Below, piece after piece: positions 8,962 through 17,068 of a stretch of DNA of 64,000 nt. This stretch comes from Pilimelia columellifera (GTDB lineage: Bacteria; Actinomycetota; Actinomycetes; Mycobacteriales; Micromonosporaceae). The notes beneath the pieces are model-generated. The model saw only the letters and a program-made list of their open reading frames with translations, did no database searches and was not told the origin of the DNA. The position numbers and the translations under genes were made by a program. Each line of letters begins with the position of its first letter. Within the stretch, counting starts at the first letter, position 1. The stretch covers positions 124,001-188,000 of the forward strand of contig NZ_BAAARY010000004.1 in assembly GCF_039532605.1 (NCBI RefSeq), written 5' to 3'.

Positions 8962-8998
8962 AACCCGGCGGGCCAGATCGTCGGGCTCACGCCGGGTT
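8962..8998. terminator. Stem-loop downstream of the small membrane-protein gene
   Basis: AACCCGGCG (8962-8970) and CGCCGGGTT (8990-8998) pair perfectly with a 19-nt loop, about 40 bp past the stop of the gene at 9038. The surrounding gap 8725-9037 (313 bp) holds no other supported feature; it presumably also carries the promoter of the DksA-like gene. Confidence 0.4.
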
Positions 8999-9037
8999 TG
9001 ACCCGTACGGCCACTGTCGCCGGAGCGGACCGGGCCA

Positions 9038-9472
9038 TCATGATCGGGGCAGGCTAGCAAGCAGAGCGGCAGCGGGGTCGCAACTGTGGCACGGACGGAT
9101 TCCCGCGGCGGCGGCGGTGGCCACCGGAATCAGGCGGAAGCCACCAGGAGGCAGGCGGGCGCAGTTAGGGAGGTGGAAGCTGAGCGGCGCATCGGTGACC
9201 GCCACCGCGTCCGGCAACGCCGCGAGCCTGGCCTTGACGCCGGGCGAAAGGTCGTGGCCGCCGCCAGGACGGTCACGGACCGGCGTCGCCGGGCGGGACG
9301 CCCGCGCCATTCGGCGGCTGGCGGCGGTCTGCCGAACTCCGGCGAACAACGCCGCCGCCGCGAGCAAGCTGACCGCGATCGAGGACATCAGGACGCCGCC
9401 GGAGCTGCTCGCGAGGCCGATGACGACGAGCACGATAGCGACGAGGATGAGCGCCAGACTTGCTACAACCAC
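9038..9472 (-). CDS. Small membrane protein with C-terminal His/Cys motif, unknown function
   Basis: 144 aa from GTG 9472. Two hydrophobic segments lie at about residues 3-22 and 28-46, separated by a short Ser/Gly turn. A cytosolic tail carries a compact motif, FHLPNCARL followed by GIRPCHSC, with one His and three Cys that could bind metal; similar short H-x-P-x-C ... PCxxC patterns occur in other actinobacterial proteins. It is 36 bp downstream of wag31 and co-oriented, so it may be cotranscribed with the polar-growth genes. The family was not recognised. Confidence 0.7.
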   Translation of the reverse strand: MVVASLALILVAIVLVVIGLASSSGGVLMSSIAVSLLAAAALFAGVRQTAASRRMARASRPATPVRDRPGGGHDLSPGVKARLAALPDAVAVTDAPLSFHLPNCARLPPGGFRLIPVATAAAAGIRPCHSCDPAAALLASLPRS

Positions 9473-9508
9473 AGCTCACCCCCGCCGCATCGGCTCAGAT
9501 CAGGCGGG

Positions 9509-10333
9509 TCAGCGGCCGCCGGCGTCGATGCCGGTCCGACCGTAGGGACCGGAGAGTCCAGCCGCGGCCAAGCCGCCGCCGCCGACGCCCCGACCGCCCT
9601 CAGCGCGGGTCATCTCGGCCTCCAGTCCCTGCCCGCGACCGTCCAGGTCGCGCAGCTGACTCTCCAGGTATGCCTTGAGTCGGGTGCGGTACTCGCGCTC
9701 GAACTGCTTGAGCTCCTCGATGTGCTTCTGCAACGCCGAACGCTTGGCCTCCAGGCCGCCCATGGCCTCCTGATGGCGCTGCCGAGCGTCGCGCTCCAAC
9801 GCGTCCGCCTTGGCGCGGGCCTCCCGGGTCACCTCCTCAGCCTTGCCGCGGGCGTCCGACAACAGCTTGTCCGCCTCACGACGTGCGTCGTTGACGTGGT
9901 CGTCGGCGGTCCGCTGCGCCATCATGAGAACGCGCAGCGCCTGCTGCTCGCCGTCGCCGCCGGAGACCGGCACGACCGGACCTGCGCTGATCGACGGTCC
10001 GGGGCCCTGCGCCCGCATCTGCTCCAGGTCGGCCTGCATGGCGCGGGCGGCCTGCTCGGCGGCGGCCTTGTCCCGCTGCACCCGGTCGAGCTGGGCCTTG
10101 AGCTCGTTGAGCTCGGCGGCGAGACGCGGGTCGGCGGCGCCGCCCGCGGGGGCCGCACGGCCTCCGCCGCGCTCCACCTGGGCGCGCAGCTCGTTGTTCT
10201 CCTCGATCAGACGGGCGAGCTCGCGCTCGACCTCGTCCAGGAAGGCGTCGACCTCCTCCTCGTCGTACCCCCGCTTGCCAATCGGGGGCTTCTTAAAGGC
10301 GACGTTATGAACGTCAGCCGGGGTCAGCGGCAT
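9509..10333 (-). CDS. wag31: DivIVA/Wag31 polar growth scaffold
   Basis: 274-aa cytoplasmic coiled-coil protein that marks the cell pole and directs tip growth and septation in actinobacteria. The N-terminal membrane-binding segment (MPLTPADVHNVAFKKPP, then YDEEEVDAFLDEVE) is diagnostic. Long coiled coils follow at about 28-60, 75-110 and 150-230, interrupted by a Gly/Pro-rich linker near residue 60 and another near 115-125. The ATG 10333 has GAGGAG upstream. It follows yggT with a 58-bp gap and ends the division-gene run. Confidence 0.96.
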   Translation of the reverse strand: MPLTPADVHNVAFKKPPIGKRGYDEEEVDAFLDEVERELARLIEENNELRAQVERGGGRAAPAGGAADPRLAAELNELKAQLDRVQRDKAAAEQAARAMQADLEQMRAQGPGPSISAGPVVPVSGGDGEQQALRVLMMAQRTADDHVNDARREADKLLSDARGKAEEVTREARAKADALERDARQRHQEAMGGLEAKRSALQKHIEELKQFEREYRTRLKAYLESQLRDLDGRGQGLEAEMTRAEGGRGVGGGGLAAAGLSGPYGRTGIDAGGR

Positions 10334-10391
10334 CGAAACTCCTCGGGTCAGTCGCGGCCGCGCGGCTCGCTGGCAGACGATCAAACGGCCG

Positions 10392-10685
10392 TCAGAAAGC
10401 GAGCTTGAGCAAATTCATTAGCACGAACAGGATAACCAGCAGTACTAGCGAGGCCAGGTCGAAGCTCACGGTACCAACTCGCAACGGGGGGATCACACGC
10501 CTCAACGCCCGCAGCGGCGGATCAGTGACGCTCCACACGGCTTCCATCCCGGCGGACGCGCCGCGGCCAGGCTGCCACCGGCGGCCGTACTGGAGCACGG
10601 CCTCAAGCACGAACCTACCGAGCAGCACCAGAAAAAATACGTAGATCACCAGATACAGGACCTGGCTGACGATCGACAACAGCAC
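10392..10685 (-). CDS. yggT: YggT-family membrane protein
   Basis: 97 aa with two hydrophobic segments (VLYLVIYVFFLVLLGRFVL and LVLLVILFVLMNLLKLAF) joined by a loop with the family-typical DPPLRALRRVIPP. YggT proteins sit beside ftsZ, sepF and divIVA in Gram-positive bacteria and are thought to act at the division site or in osmotic homeostasis; the exact role is unknown. GTG 10685 is chosen because AGAAGGAG lies 8 nt upstream; the open frame continues to 10721. Confidence 0.92.
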   Translation of the reverse strand: MLLSIVSQVLYLVIYVFFLVLLGRFVLEAVLQYGRRWQPGRGASAGMEAVWSVTDPPLRALRRVIPPLRVGTVSFDLASLVLLVILFVLMNLLKLAF

Positions 10686-10768
10686 GCGCGCCGCTCCTTC
10701 TATGCCGGCCCCGGACGACACCGCCGGGCCGGCGCGGCCGAGGGCCGGGACGGGTCAGTGGGACCGGG

Positions 10769-11410
10769 TCAGTTCTGGTTGAAGAATCCACCCTCGGCGA
10801 TCTTCGCCTTGTCCTCCGCGGTGACCTGCACATTCGCCGGCGACAGCAGGAAGACCCGGTTTGTCACGCGCTCGATCGTACCGCGAAGCCCGAACGCCAG
10901 GCCCGCGGCGAAGTCCACCAGGCGTTTCGCGTCGGCCTCGTCCATCTCCGTGAGGTTCATGATGACCGGGGTACCGTCGCGGAAATGCTCCCCGATCGTG
11001 CGGGCCTCGTTGTACGTGGTGGGGTGCAGGGTGGTGATCTGGTAGCGGCGTTCGTCGTCCTCAGCGACGCTCGCCCGCTCGCGTGGGGTTGGCTGCGGGG
11101 CCAGCGCGACGTTGTCGCGACTGGGGTATCCGTTGCCGGTCGACGGCGCTGGGCGGGTAATCGAACGGACGCTCGCCGTACGTTCGGCGCGGTCGGCACG
11201 GACCGGGTCGAGTCGCTCCGACCGGGCGCGCGGCACCGGCGGCTCGTCCAGCTCGTCTTCGTCTTCGTCGGTGAACTCCTCGGCGTACCGGCTGGAGCGG
11301 TAACCGCTCTCCCGGTACGCGGGCTCGGTGTAGCCGCGCTCCCCGTAGCCGCGATCGTCGTCGTCCTCGATCAGCCCGAGCCAGACCCCGGCCTTACGTA
11401 AAGTGCTCAT
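10769..11410 (-). CDS. sepF: Cell-division protein SepF
   Basis: 213 aa. SepF anchors FtsZ to the membrane and in actinobacteria replaces FtsA/ZipA. The N-terminal amphipathic membrane-targeting helix (MSTLRKAGVWLGLI) is followed by an acidic, Arg/Tyr-rich linker (residues 18-115), then the conserved DUF552 beta domain (ITTLHPTTYNEARTIGE ... RLVDFAAGLAFGL) that binds the FtsZ C-terminal tail. ATG 11410 has GAGGTGG upstream. A 200-bp gap separates it from yggS, which is enough for its own promoter. Confidence 0.95.
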   Translation of the reverse strand: MSTLRKAGVWLGLIEDDDDRGYGERGYTEPAYRESGYRSSRYAEEFTDEDEDELDEPPVPRARSERLDPVRADRAERTASVRSITRPAPSTGNGYPSRDNVALAPQPTPRERASVAEDDERRYQITTLHPTTYNEARTIGEHFRDGTPVIMNLTEMDEADAKRLVDFAAGLAFGLRGTIERVTNRVFLLSPANVQVTAEDKAKIAEGGFFNQN

Positions 11411-11611
11411 CCGCCCACCTCGCTCCGCTCGACGTTCCGCCATGGCGGGTCACGCCGCTGATCCCTACGCCGACGCATCGCCCACCGACGTCCCGGCCCG
11501 GTCAGGCTCCAGGCCCGCGCCGACCACCGGTAATGATCTTCGAGAGATGATGCCCGATCGACGACGGCTTAAACAACACGGTTGTAACTCACGGTTGCGA
11601 ACGGCGCCAGG
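11411..11611. other. Intergenic region upstream of sepF
   Basis: No gene is visible. On the minus strand there is a local AT-rich stretch around 11568-11590 with two direct CAACCGTG copies 15 bp apart, which may be part of a sepF promoter or operator. No clear -10 and -35 pair can be assigned. Confidence 0.35.
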
Positions 11612-12361
11612 CTACTCCAGCGCCGCTCGCGCCCCCAGCACAGCGCTGCCGATCCGCAGATGGGTCGCCCCGTGCGCCACCGCGTCCTCCAGGTCGCCGC
11701 TCATCCCCGCCGAGAGCACGTCCACCTGCGGATACCGCTGCCGAACCGCCGCGAACAGCGCGCCCAGCCGCGCGAACGCCGGCCCCGCCGACGGGGCCGG
11801 CGGGGCCACCGCCATCAGCCCACGGAGCCGCAGGGCGTCATCGGCCGCGATCGCCGCCAGCACCCGGTCAAGCTGGCGGTCCGGCGCCACGGCGTCGCCG
11901 GCGACCGCCCCGCCCCGGTGTGACAGGCCGTCCAATGAGACCTGCGCGAGAACGTCGAGCCGACCGGCGCCCACCCGGCCCGCGGCTGCGGCCGCTCCCA
12001 GAGCGGTCGCCAGGCGGACGCTGTCCACCGAATGCACCATGTCCGCATAGCCGACCACCGACCGGCACTTGTTGCGTTGGAGCTGGCCGATGAAGTGCCA
12101 CCGGACCGCCGCGCCGGCGGCCGCTACCGCCGCGGCCTTCGCCGCAGCCTCCTGATCGCGGTTCTCCCCCACCTCGGCCACGCCCAGACCGGCCAGCCGG
12201 ACCACGTCCTGCGCCGGGTAGGTCTTGGTCACCACGATCAGCGTGACGCTGTCGGACGGCCGACCGGCGGCGCCGCAGGCAGCGGCGATCCGTTCCCGGA
12301 CCGCCGCCAGCCCCGCGGCCAGCTCGCGTTGCCTCTCGTCGGTCATCGCCGCAGCGCCCAT
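11612..12361 (-). CDS. yggS: YggS/YlmE-family PLP-binding protein
   Basis: 249 aa, single-domain TIM barrel resembling the N-terminal domain of alanine racemase. It binds pyridoxal phosphate and buffers PLP levels. The PLP lysine lies in TLIVVTKTYPAQDV, and the family motif HFIGQLQRNKCR is present, with the C-terminal phosphate-binding MSGDLEDAVAHGATHLRIGS. It begins 8 nt after the ftsZ stop and belongs to the division operon as in many Gram-positive bacteria. ATG 12346 is an equally possible start; neither has a strong Shine-Dalgarno. Confidence 0.94.
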   Translation of the reverse strand: MGAAAMTDERQRELAAGLAAVRERIAAACGAAGRPSDSVTLIVVTKTYPAQDVVRLAGLGVAEVGENRDQEAAAKAAAVAAAGAAVRWHFIGQLQRNKCRSVVGYADMVHSVDSVRLATALGAAAAAGRVGAGRLDVLAQVSLDGLSHRGGAVAGDAVAPDRQLDRVLAAIAADDALRLRGLMAVAPPAPSAGPAFARLGALFAAVRQRYPQVDVLSAGMSGDLEDAVAHGATHLRIGSAVLGARAALE

Positions 12362-12369
12362 CGCTGGGG

Positions 12370-13491
12370 TCAGGAGCCGTTCTTGAGGAAGTCCGGCACA
12401 TCGACGTCGTCGAACAGGACCCGCCGCGGCGGCGGCGTCGCCGCCACCGTCGGCGGCGCGGCCACCACCGGCGGAGCGGGCGCCGCCGCGGCCGAGGGCT
12501 GGCTCGGAGCGACCCGGCCCGACTCGGCCGGCTTGTACGACGGGGCGCCGGCGTCGAAGCCGGCGGCGATGACGGTAACCCGGACCTCGTCGCCGAGCGC
12601 GTCGTCGATGACCGCGCCGAAGATGATGTTCGCGTCGGGGTGGGCCGCATCGGTGACCAGCTGCGCGGCGTCGTTGATCTCGAACAGGCCGAGATCGGAC
12701 CCGCCGGCGATGGAGAGCAGCACGCCACGCGCGCCGTCCATGCTCTGCTCCAGCAACGGGCTGGAGATCGCCGCCTCGGCGGCGTCCACCGCCCGCTTCT
12801 CGCCCCGGGCGCTGCCGATGCCCATGAGCGCGCTGCCCGCGCCGGACATGACGCTCTTGACGTCGGCGAAGTCCAGGTTGATCAGGCCGGGCGTCGTGAT
12901 GAGATCGGTGATGCCCTGGACGCCCGACAGCAGAACCTGGTCAGCCTGCCGGAACGCGTCCATCATGCTCATGCTGCGGTCGCCCAACGCCAGCAGCCGG
13001 TCGTTCGGGATGACGATGAGAGTGTCGCACTGGTTGCGCAGCTCATCGATCCCCGACTCAGCCTGCACCTGACGACGCTTGCCCTCGAACGAGAACGGCC
13101 GGGTGACCACCCCGATCGTCAACGCTCCCAGCTTACGGGCGATCTGCGCGACGACCGGCGCGCCGCCGGTGCCCGTGCCGCCGCCCTCCCCACAGGTGAC
13201 GAAGACCATGTCGGCGCCCTTGAGCACCTCCTCGATCTCGTCCCGGTGGTCCTCTGCCGCGTTCTTGCCGACCTCGGGCTGCGCGCCGGCGCCGAGGCCG
13301 CGCGTCAGCTCCCGGCCGACATCGAGTTTGACGTCCGCGTCGCTCATCAGCAGCGCTTGGGCGTCGGTATTGATCGCGATGAACTCGACGCCCTTGAGAC
13401 CGACCTCGATCATGCGGTTCACCGCGTTCACGCCACCGCCGCCGATTCCGACGACCTTGATGACAGCGAGGTAGTTGTGCGGAGGTGTCAT
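12370..13491 (-). CDS. ftsZ: Cell-division GTPase FtsZ
   Basis: 373-aa tubulin homologue that forms the Z ring. The nucleotide-binding GIGGGGVNAVNRMIE begins near residue 14, and the tubulin signature GGGTGTGGAPVVAQIA lies near residue 100. The T7 synergy loop (LINLDFADVKSVM) completes the GTPase site. A variable Ala/Pro linker leads to the conserved C-terminal peptide DVDVPDFLKN that contacts SepF. ATG 13491 is the expected N-terminus (MTPPHNYLAVIKVVG), with AAGGAA upstream. It has its own promoter in the ftsQ-ftsZ gap. Confidence 0.98.
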   Translation of the reverse strand: MTPPHNYLAVIKVVGIGGGGVNAVNRMIEVGLKGVEFIAINTDAQALLMSDADVKLDVGRELTRGLGAGAQPEVGKNAAEDHRDEIEEVLKGADMVFVTCGEGGGTGTGGAPVVAQIARKLGALTIGVVTRPFSFEGKRRQVQAESGIDELRNQCDTLIVIPNDRLLALGDRSMSMMDAFRQADQVLLSGVQGITDLITTPGLINLDFADVKSVMSGAGSALMGIGSARGEKRAVDAAEAAISSPLLEQSMDGARGVLLSIAGGSDLGLFEINDAAQLVTDAAHPDANIIFGAVIDDALGDEVRVTVIAAGFDAGAPSYKPAESGRVAPSQPSAAAAPAPPVVAAPPTVAATPPPRRVLFDDVDVPDFLKNGS

Positions 13492-13592
13492 CCGGCAGGG
13501 TTCCTTCCGGTTGCGGGTGAACGACCACCACGGCCCGCCAGACGCGCCGCCGTCCACCACGTGCTAGGAGAAGAGCGAGGGGAAACCCTCAC

Positions 13593-13621
13593 CCTCTACT
13601 AGAGCCTTAGAGTGTTGTCAA
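13593..13621 (-). promoter_or_regulatory. Near-consensus promoter upstream of ftsZ
   Basis: Minus-strand TTGACA (complement of 13616-13621), a 17-bp spacer and TAGAGG (complement of 13593-13598) fit a housekeeping promoter. It lies in the 244-bp gap between ftsQ and ftsZ and predicts a leader of about 95 nt. The rest of the gap shows no gene. Confidence 0.7.
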
Positions 13622-13735
13622 CTACTGACCTTCAACCGCAACGTAAGCGTCCATCGGACGTGATCCAAGGATGTTGTCGGCGTGTCGCTGCACGGACGCG
13701 AGTCAGGTTCCCGACACCCCCGCCACTGTGGTCGT

Positions 13736-14506
13736 TCAGCGACTCGTAGTGACGACGTCCGGCGCGCTGACATCGATCCGCCGATCCTGACGGCTCAGCA
13801 GCGCCAGCGTCGTGCGGGCCTTCGCCTCGCTGTCGGCGGCGTCACCCCAGAAGACCACCCGGCCGTCGAGCAGACGCAACGTGATCCGGGCCGGCGACTC
13901 CACCACCAGCTCCCGCACCCGCCGCGACAGCTCGGGGGGCAGCGCCGTGAGCACCCGCAGCGCCGACGTCGTCGGCAGATCCGCCGGCCCCGGACGGGCC
14001 AGGCGCACCAGCGGCAGTCCGGCCGGCCGCTGCGGCGCCTGCTGGAACACCACGCCCGCGCCGTCAAAGAGCAGGAAGGCGCGGCCGCTCGGCGCGGCGG
14101 CCACCGCCGTGCGCTCCCACACCCGCACCCGGACCACGGCCGGCCAGTCCCGCGACACCTCGACCCGCTCCACCGCCGGCAGGGTCTCGACCCGCTGCCG
14201 CGCCGCGGCGAGGTCCACCCTGGCCAGCGGACGACCGAGCCGGATGTCCGCGGCCGCCGAAACCTCGTACGGTGTGAGCACGGCCACACCGGACACCTTG
14301 ACCGCACGGACCCCGAACAACGGCGAGTCGTACACGATCCAGAGACCAGCGGCCAACAGCGCCGCGACACCGAACGCCGTCAGCCACGGCGCCGCCGCCC
14401 GCAGCCGCCGACGGCGGGCCCGCTGCGAGAACCGACGCACCGAGTCGGGCACGGCGTCGGTGCGCGCGCGCACCAACCGCCAGCGACGACGGCCCGGCTC
14501 GGTCAT
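13736..14506 (-). CDS. ftsQ: Division protein FtsQ
   Basis: 256-aa bitopic divisome protein linking early and late division proteins with FtsL and FtsB-type partners. The basic N-terminal tail (about 38 residues) precedes one membrane segment (APWLTAFGVAALLAAGLWIV). A POTRA domain begins at FGVRAVKVSGVAVL and is followed by the FtsQ beta domain (RDWPAVVRVRVWERTAVA, GAGVVF). The start ATG overlaps the murC stop by 4 bp, so translation is coupled to murC. Confidence 0.95.
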   Translation of the reverse strand: MTEPGRRRWRLVRARTDAVPDSVRRFSQRARRRRLRAAAPWLTAFGVAALLAAGLWIVYDSPLFGVRAVKVSGVAVLTPYEVSAAADIRLGRPLARVDLAAARQRVETLPAVERVEVSRDWPAVVRVRVWERTAVAAAPSGRAFLLFDGAGVVFQQAPQRPAGLPLVRLARPGPADLPTTSALRVLTALPPELSRRVRELVVESPARITLRLLDGRVVFWGDAADSEAKARTTLALLSRQDRRIDVSAPDVVTTSR

Positions 14507-15930
14507 CCCGCGGCGCCTCCCGACAATGCGACCAGCAACTCATCGCCCAGCATCGAGATCGGCGGGGCGCCCATGGTCACCACTACATCACCCGGCCGGG
14601 CCCGGCGCACCACTTCGCCGGCAACATCCACCCAGGCGTCGACAAAAACCTTACGATCGGACGGCAACGCCACCGATGCGGCCAGCGCGGCGCCGCCGTC
14701 GCCCGGCAGCCGCTTCTCGCCGGGCCCGAAGACCTCCATGACGATCGCCTCGTCGGCCAGGGACAACGCCTTGGCGATCTCCTCATGCAGCTCGCGGGTC
14801 CGGTAGACCCGGTACGGCTGGAAAACCACCAGCAGCCGGCCCGCGCCGGCGACCTCCCGCAGGGTCCGCATCGCCGCGGTCATCGCGGTCGGGTGATAGG
14901 CGTACTCGTCATAGACGCGCACGCCGCCCGCGACGCCCTTGCGCTCGAACCGGCGACGCACCCCGGGAAAGGACGCCAGAGCCTCCACAACCGACCCTGC
15001 CGGCACACCGAGCCGCAGCGCCGTGAGCACCGCAGCGGCGCTGTTGAGCGCCATGTGAGCGCCAGGCACCCGGATCGCGAACCCGCCCAGCGGCTGGCCG
15101 TCCAACTCGGCCAGGTAGCGGGCGCCGTCGGCGGTGGAGACCAGCTCGCTGACCCGCAGATCAGCGTCCGGGGACAGGCCGTACGTGTGCACGACGCGGC
15201 CACGGGCGCGCAGCGCCTCGGTGAGGCGACGGGCGCCCGGGTCGTCCGCGCAGGCCACGACGAAACCGTCGACGTCGACCAGCTCGCCAAACTCGACGAA
15301 GGCGGCTTCCAACGTGGCCAGGTCCCCGTAGGTGTTGAGGTGGTCAGCCTCGATATTGGTGACGATCGCCACATGTGGCCGGTACAGCAGGAACGACCGG
15401 TCGCTCTCGTCCGCCTCGGCCACGAAGAGATCGCCGCTGCCGTGGTGAGCATTCGCCCCGGGGGTGGAGATCTCCCCGCCAATGACGAACGACGGGTCCG
15501 CCCCGGCGTGCTGGAAGATCAACGTCACCATCGAGGTGGTCGTCGTCTTGCCGTGGGTGCCGGCCACGGCGATGGTCTGCCGCCCGGTCATCGCCGCCGC
15601 GAGCGCCTCCGAGCGGTGCAACACCCGCAGCCCGCGTCGCCGCGCCTCGGCCAGCTCCAGGTGGTCGTCCGGAATAGCGGTCGAGTAGACGACCGTGTCG
15701 ACGCCGTCGAGGTTGGCCACAGTGTGACTCATGTGGACAACCCCGCCCAACGCCCGCAGGCTCGCCAACGCCGGCCACTCCCGCAGCTCGCTGCCGGTGA
15801 CCCGGACGCCCCGGGTGAGCAGCAGCCGGGCCAGACCGCTCATGCCGACGCCACCGACACCGATCAGGTGCACGACGCCCAACTCCTCGGCTGTCAGCAC
15901 GCCCGCCGGGGTCAGCTTCGCGGTGTCCAC
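14503..15930 (-). CDS. murC: UDP-N-acetylmuramate--L-alanine ligase MurC
   Basis: 475 aa, cytoplasmic. It adds L-Ala to UDP-MurNAc in an ATP-dependent reaction, the first peptide step of peptidoglycan synthesis. The N-terminal Rossmann motif HLIGVGGVGMSGLARLL and the Mur-ligase P-loop AGTHGKTTTTSMV are present, with EADESDRSF and the NIEADHLNTYGD region. GTG 15930 has GAGG 6 nt upstream. It lies between murG and ftsQ. Confidence 0.97.
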   Translation of the reverse strand: MDTAKLTPAGVLTAEELGVVHLIGVGGVGMSGLARLLLTRGVRVTGSELREWPALASLRALGGVVHMSHTVANLDGVDTVVYSTAIPDDHLELAEARRRGLRVLHRSEALAAAMTGRQTIAVAGTHGKTTTTSMVTLIFQHAGADPSFVIGGEISTPGANAHHGSGDLFVAEADESDRSFLLYRPHVAIVTNIEADHLNTYGDLATLEAAFVEFGELVDVDGFVVACADDPGARRLTEALRARGRVVHTYGLSPDADLRVSELVSTADGARYLAELDGQPLGGFAIRVPGAHMALNSAAAVLTALRLGVPAGSVVEALASFPGVRRRFERKGVAGGVRVYDEYAYHPTAMTAAMRTLREVAGAGRLLVVFQPYRVYRTRELHEEIAKALSLADEAIVMEVFGPGEKRLPGDGGAALAASVALPSDRKVFVDAWVDVAGEVVRRARPGDVVVTMGAPPISMLGDELLVALSGGAAG

Positions 15931-15959
15931 AACGTCCTCTTCTCGTCCACGACCGGGCT

Positions 15960-17066
15960 TTACCAGCTCACGGCTTCGAGCAGAAAGTCACGTAGGGCCT
16001 CGTCGCCGTCGCGGCGACCATACGCCGCCGCGGCGGCGCCCATGTCGGCGAGTCGGGACGGATCGGCCAGCAACGGCAGCACCGTGTGTTCGATCAGCCC
16101 GGGGGTCAGCTCGGCGTCATCGACGAGCAGCCCTCCGCCGGCGTCGACGACCGGCCGGGCGTTGCGGTACTGCTCCCGGTTGGAGTGCGGGTACGGCACG
16201 AAGACGGCAGGCATCCCGATCGCCGACAGTTCGGCACAGGTCATCGCGCCGCCCCGAGCGATCATGAGGTCGGCAGCGGCGTAGCCCAGCTCCATCTCGG
16301 CCAGGTACGGCAGCGTGACATAAGGGCTGGGCAGGCCCTGGGGGATGTCGACAGCGTCGTTACGGGCGCCAATGACGTGCAGCACCTGGACGCCGGCGCG
16401 GGTGAGCGCCGGCGCGGCGCCGGCGACAGCCAGATTGATCGACCGGGCGCCCTGGGAGCCGCCCGAGACCAGCAGTGTCGGCAGGTCGGGGCGCAGCCCG
16501 AAGCGTTCCCTGGCCTCGGCCCGCCGGCCGGCGCGGTCCAGGGTGCTGATGCTCTGGCGCAGCGGGACGCCGACGAGCCGGGCGCCCTGCAGGACCTCGG
16601 ACTGGGCGAGCTGGTGCGGGAAACCGACCGCGATGTTCTTAGTCATCTTCATGCCGAGCCGGTTGGCCACTCCCGGCGGCATGTTCACCTCGTGAATGAT
16701 CATGGGCAGTTCGCGCTTCCATGCCGCCAGGTACGCCGGCACCGCCACATACCCGCCGAATCCCACCACCGCCTCGGCCTTCACCTCGTCCATGATCTTG
16801 CCCGCGGCGCGCGCCGCCAGCCACATCCGGTGCGGGGTGCGCATCAGGTCGACGTTGACCGAACGCGGCAGCTGGTAGGCCGGAACGTGGCGCAGGTCGT
16901 ACCCGGCCGGCGGGATGAGCTCGTTCTCCAACCCGCGTGGCGTGCCCAGGCAGGTGATCTGCACCTGCGGGTCGTGCCGACGAAGGCATTCCGCGAAGGC
17001 CAGCAGCGGATAGACGTGACCGCCGGTGCCTCCGCCCGCAAGCACCACCGACCGCAGCGTGCCCAT
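15960..17066 (-). CDS. murG: MurG, UDP-GlcNAc:lipid I GlcNAc transferase
   Basis: 368-aa GT-B glycosyltransferase at the inner membrane face that converts lipid I to lipid II. The N-terminal VLAGGGTGGHVYPLLAFAE loop and the C-terminal MIARGGAMTCAELSAIG donor-binding motif are diagnostic. ATG 17066 is preferred to an in-frame TTG at 17072 because AGGAG sits 9 nt before the ATG but only 3 nt before the TTG. The start is 2 nt after the ftsW stop. Confidence 0.97.
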   Translation of the reverse strand: MGTLRSVVLAGGGTGGHVYPLLAFAECLRRHDPQVQITCLGTPRGLENELIPPAGYDLRHVPAYQLPRSVNVDLMRTPHRMWLAARAAGKIMDEVKAEAVVGFGGYVAVPAYLAAWKRELPMIIHEVNMPPGVANRLGMKMTKNIAVGFPHQLAQSEVLQGARLVGVPLRQSISTLDRAGRRAEARERFGLRPDLPTLLVSGGSQGARSINLAVAGAAPALTRAGVQVLHVIGARNDAVDIPQGLPSPYVTLPYLAEMELGYAAADLMIARGGAMTCAELSAIGMPAVFVPYPHSNREQYRNARPVVDAGGGLLVDDAELTPGLIEHTVLPLLADPSRLADMGAAAAAYGRRDGDEALRDFLLEAVSW

Positions 17067-17068
17067 CT

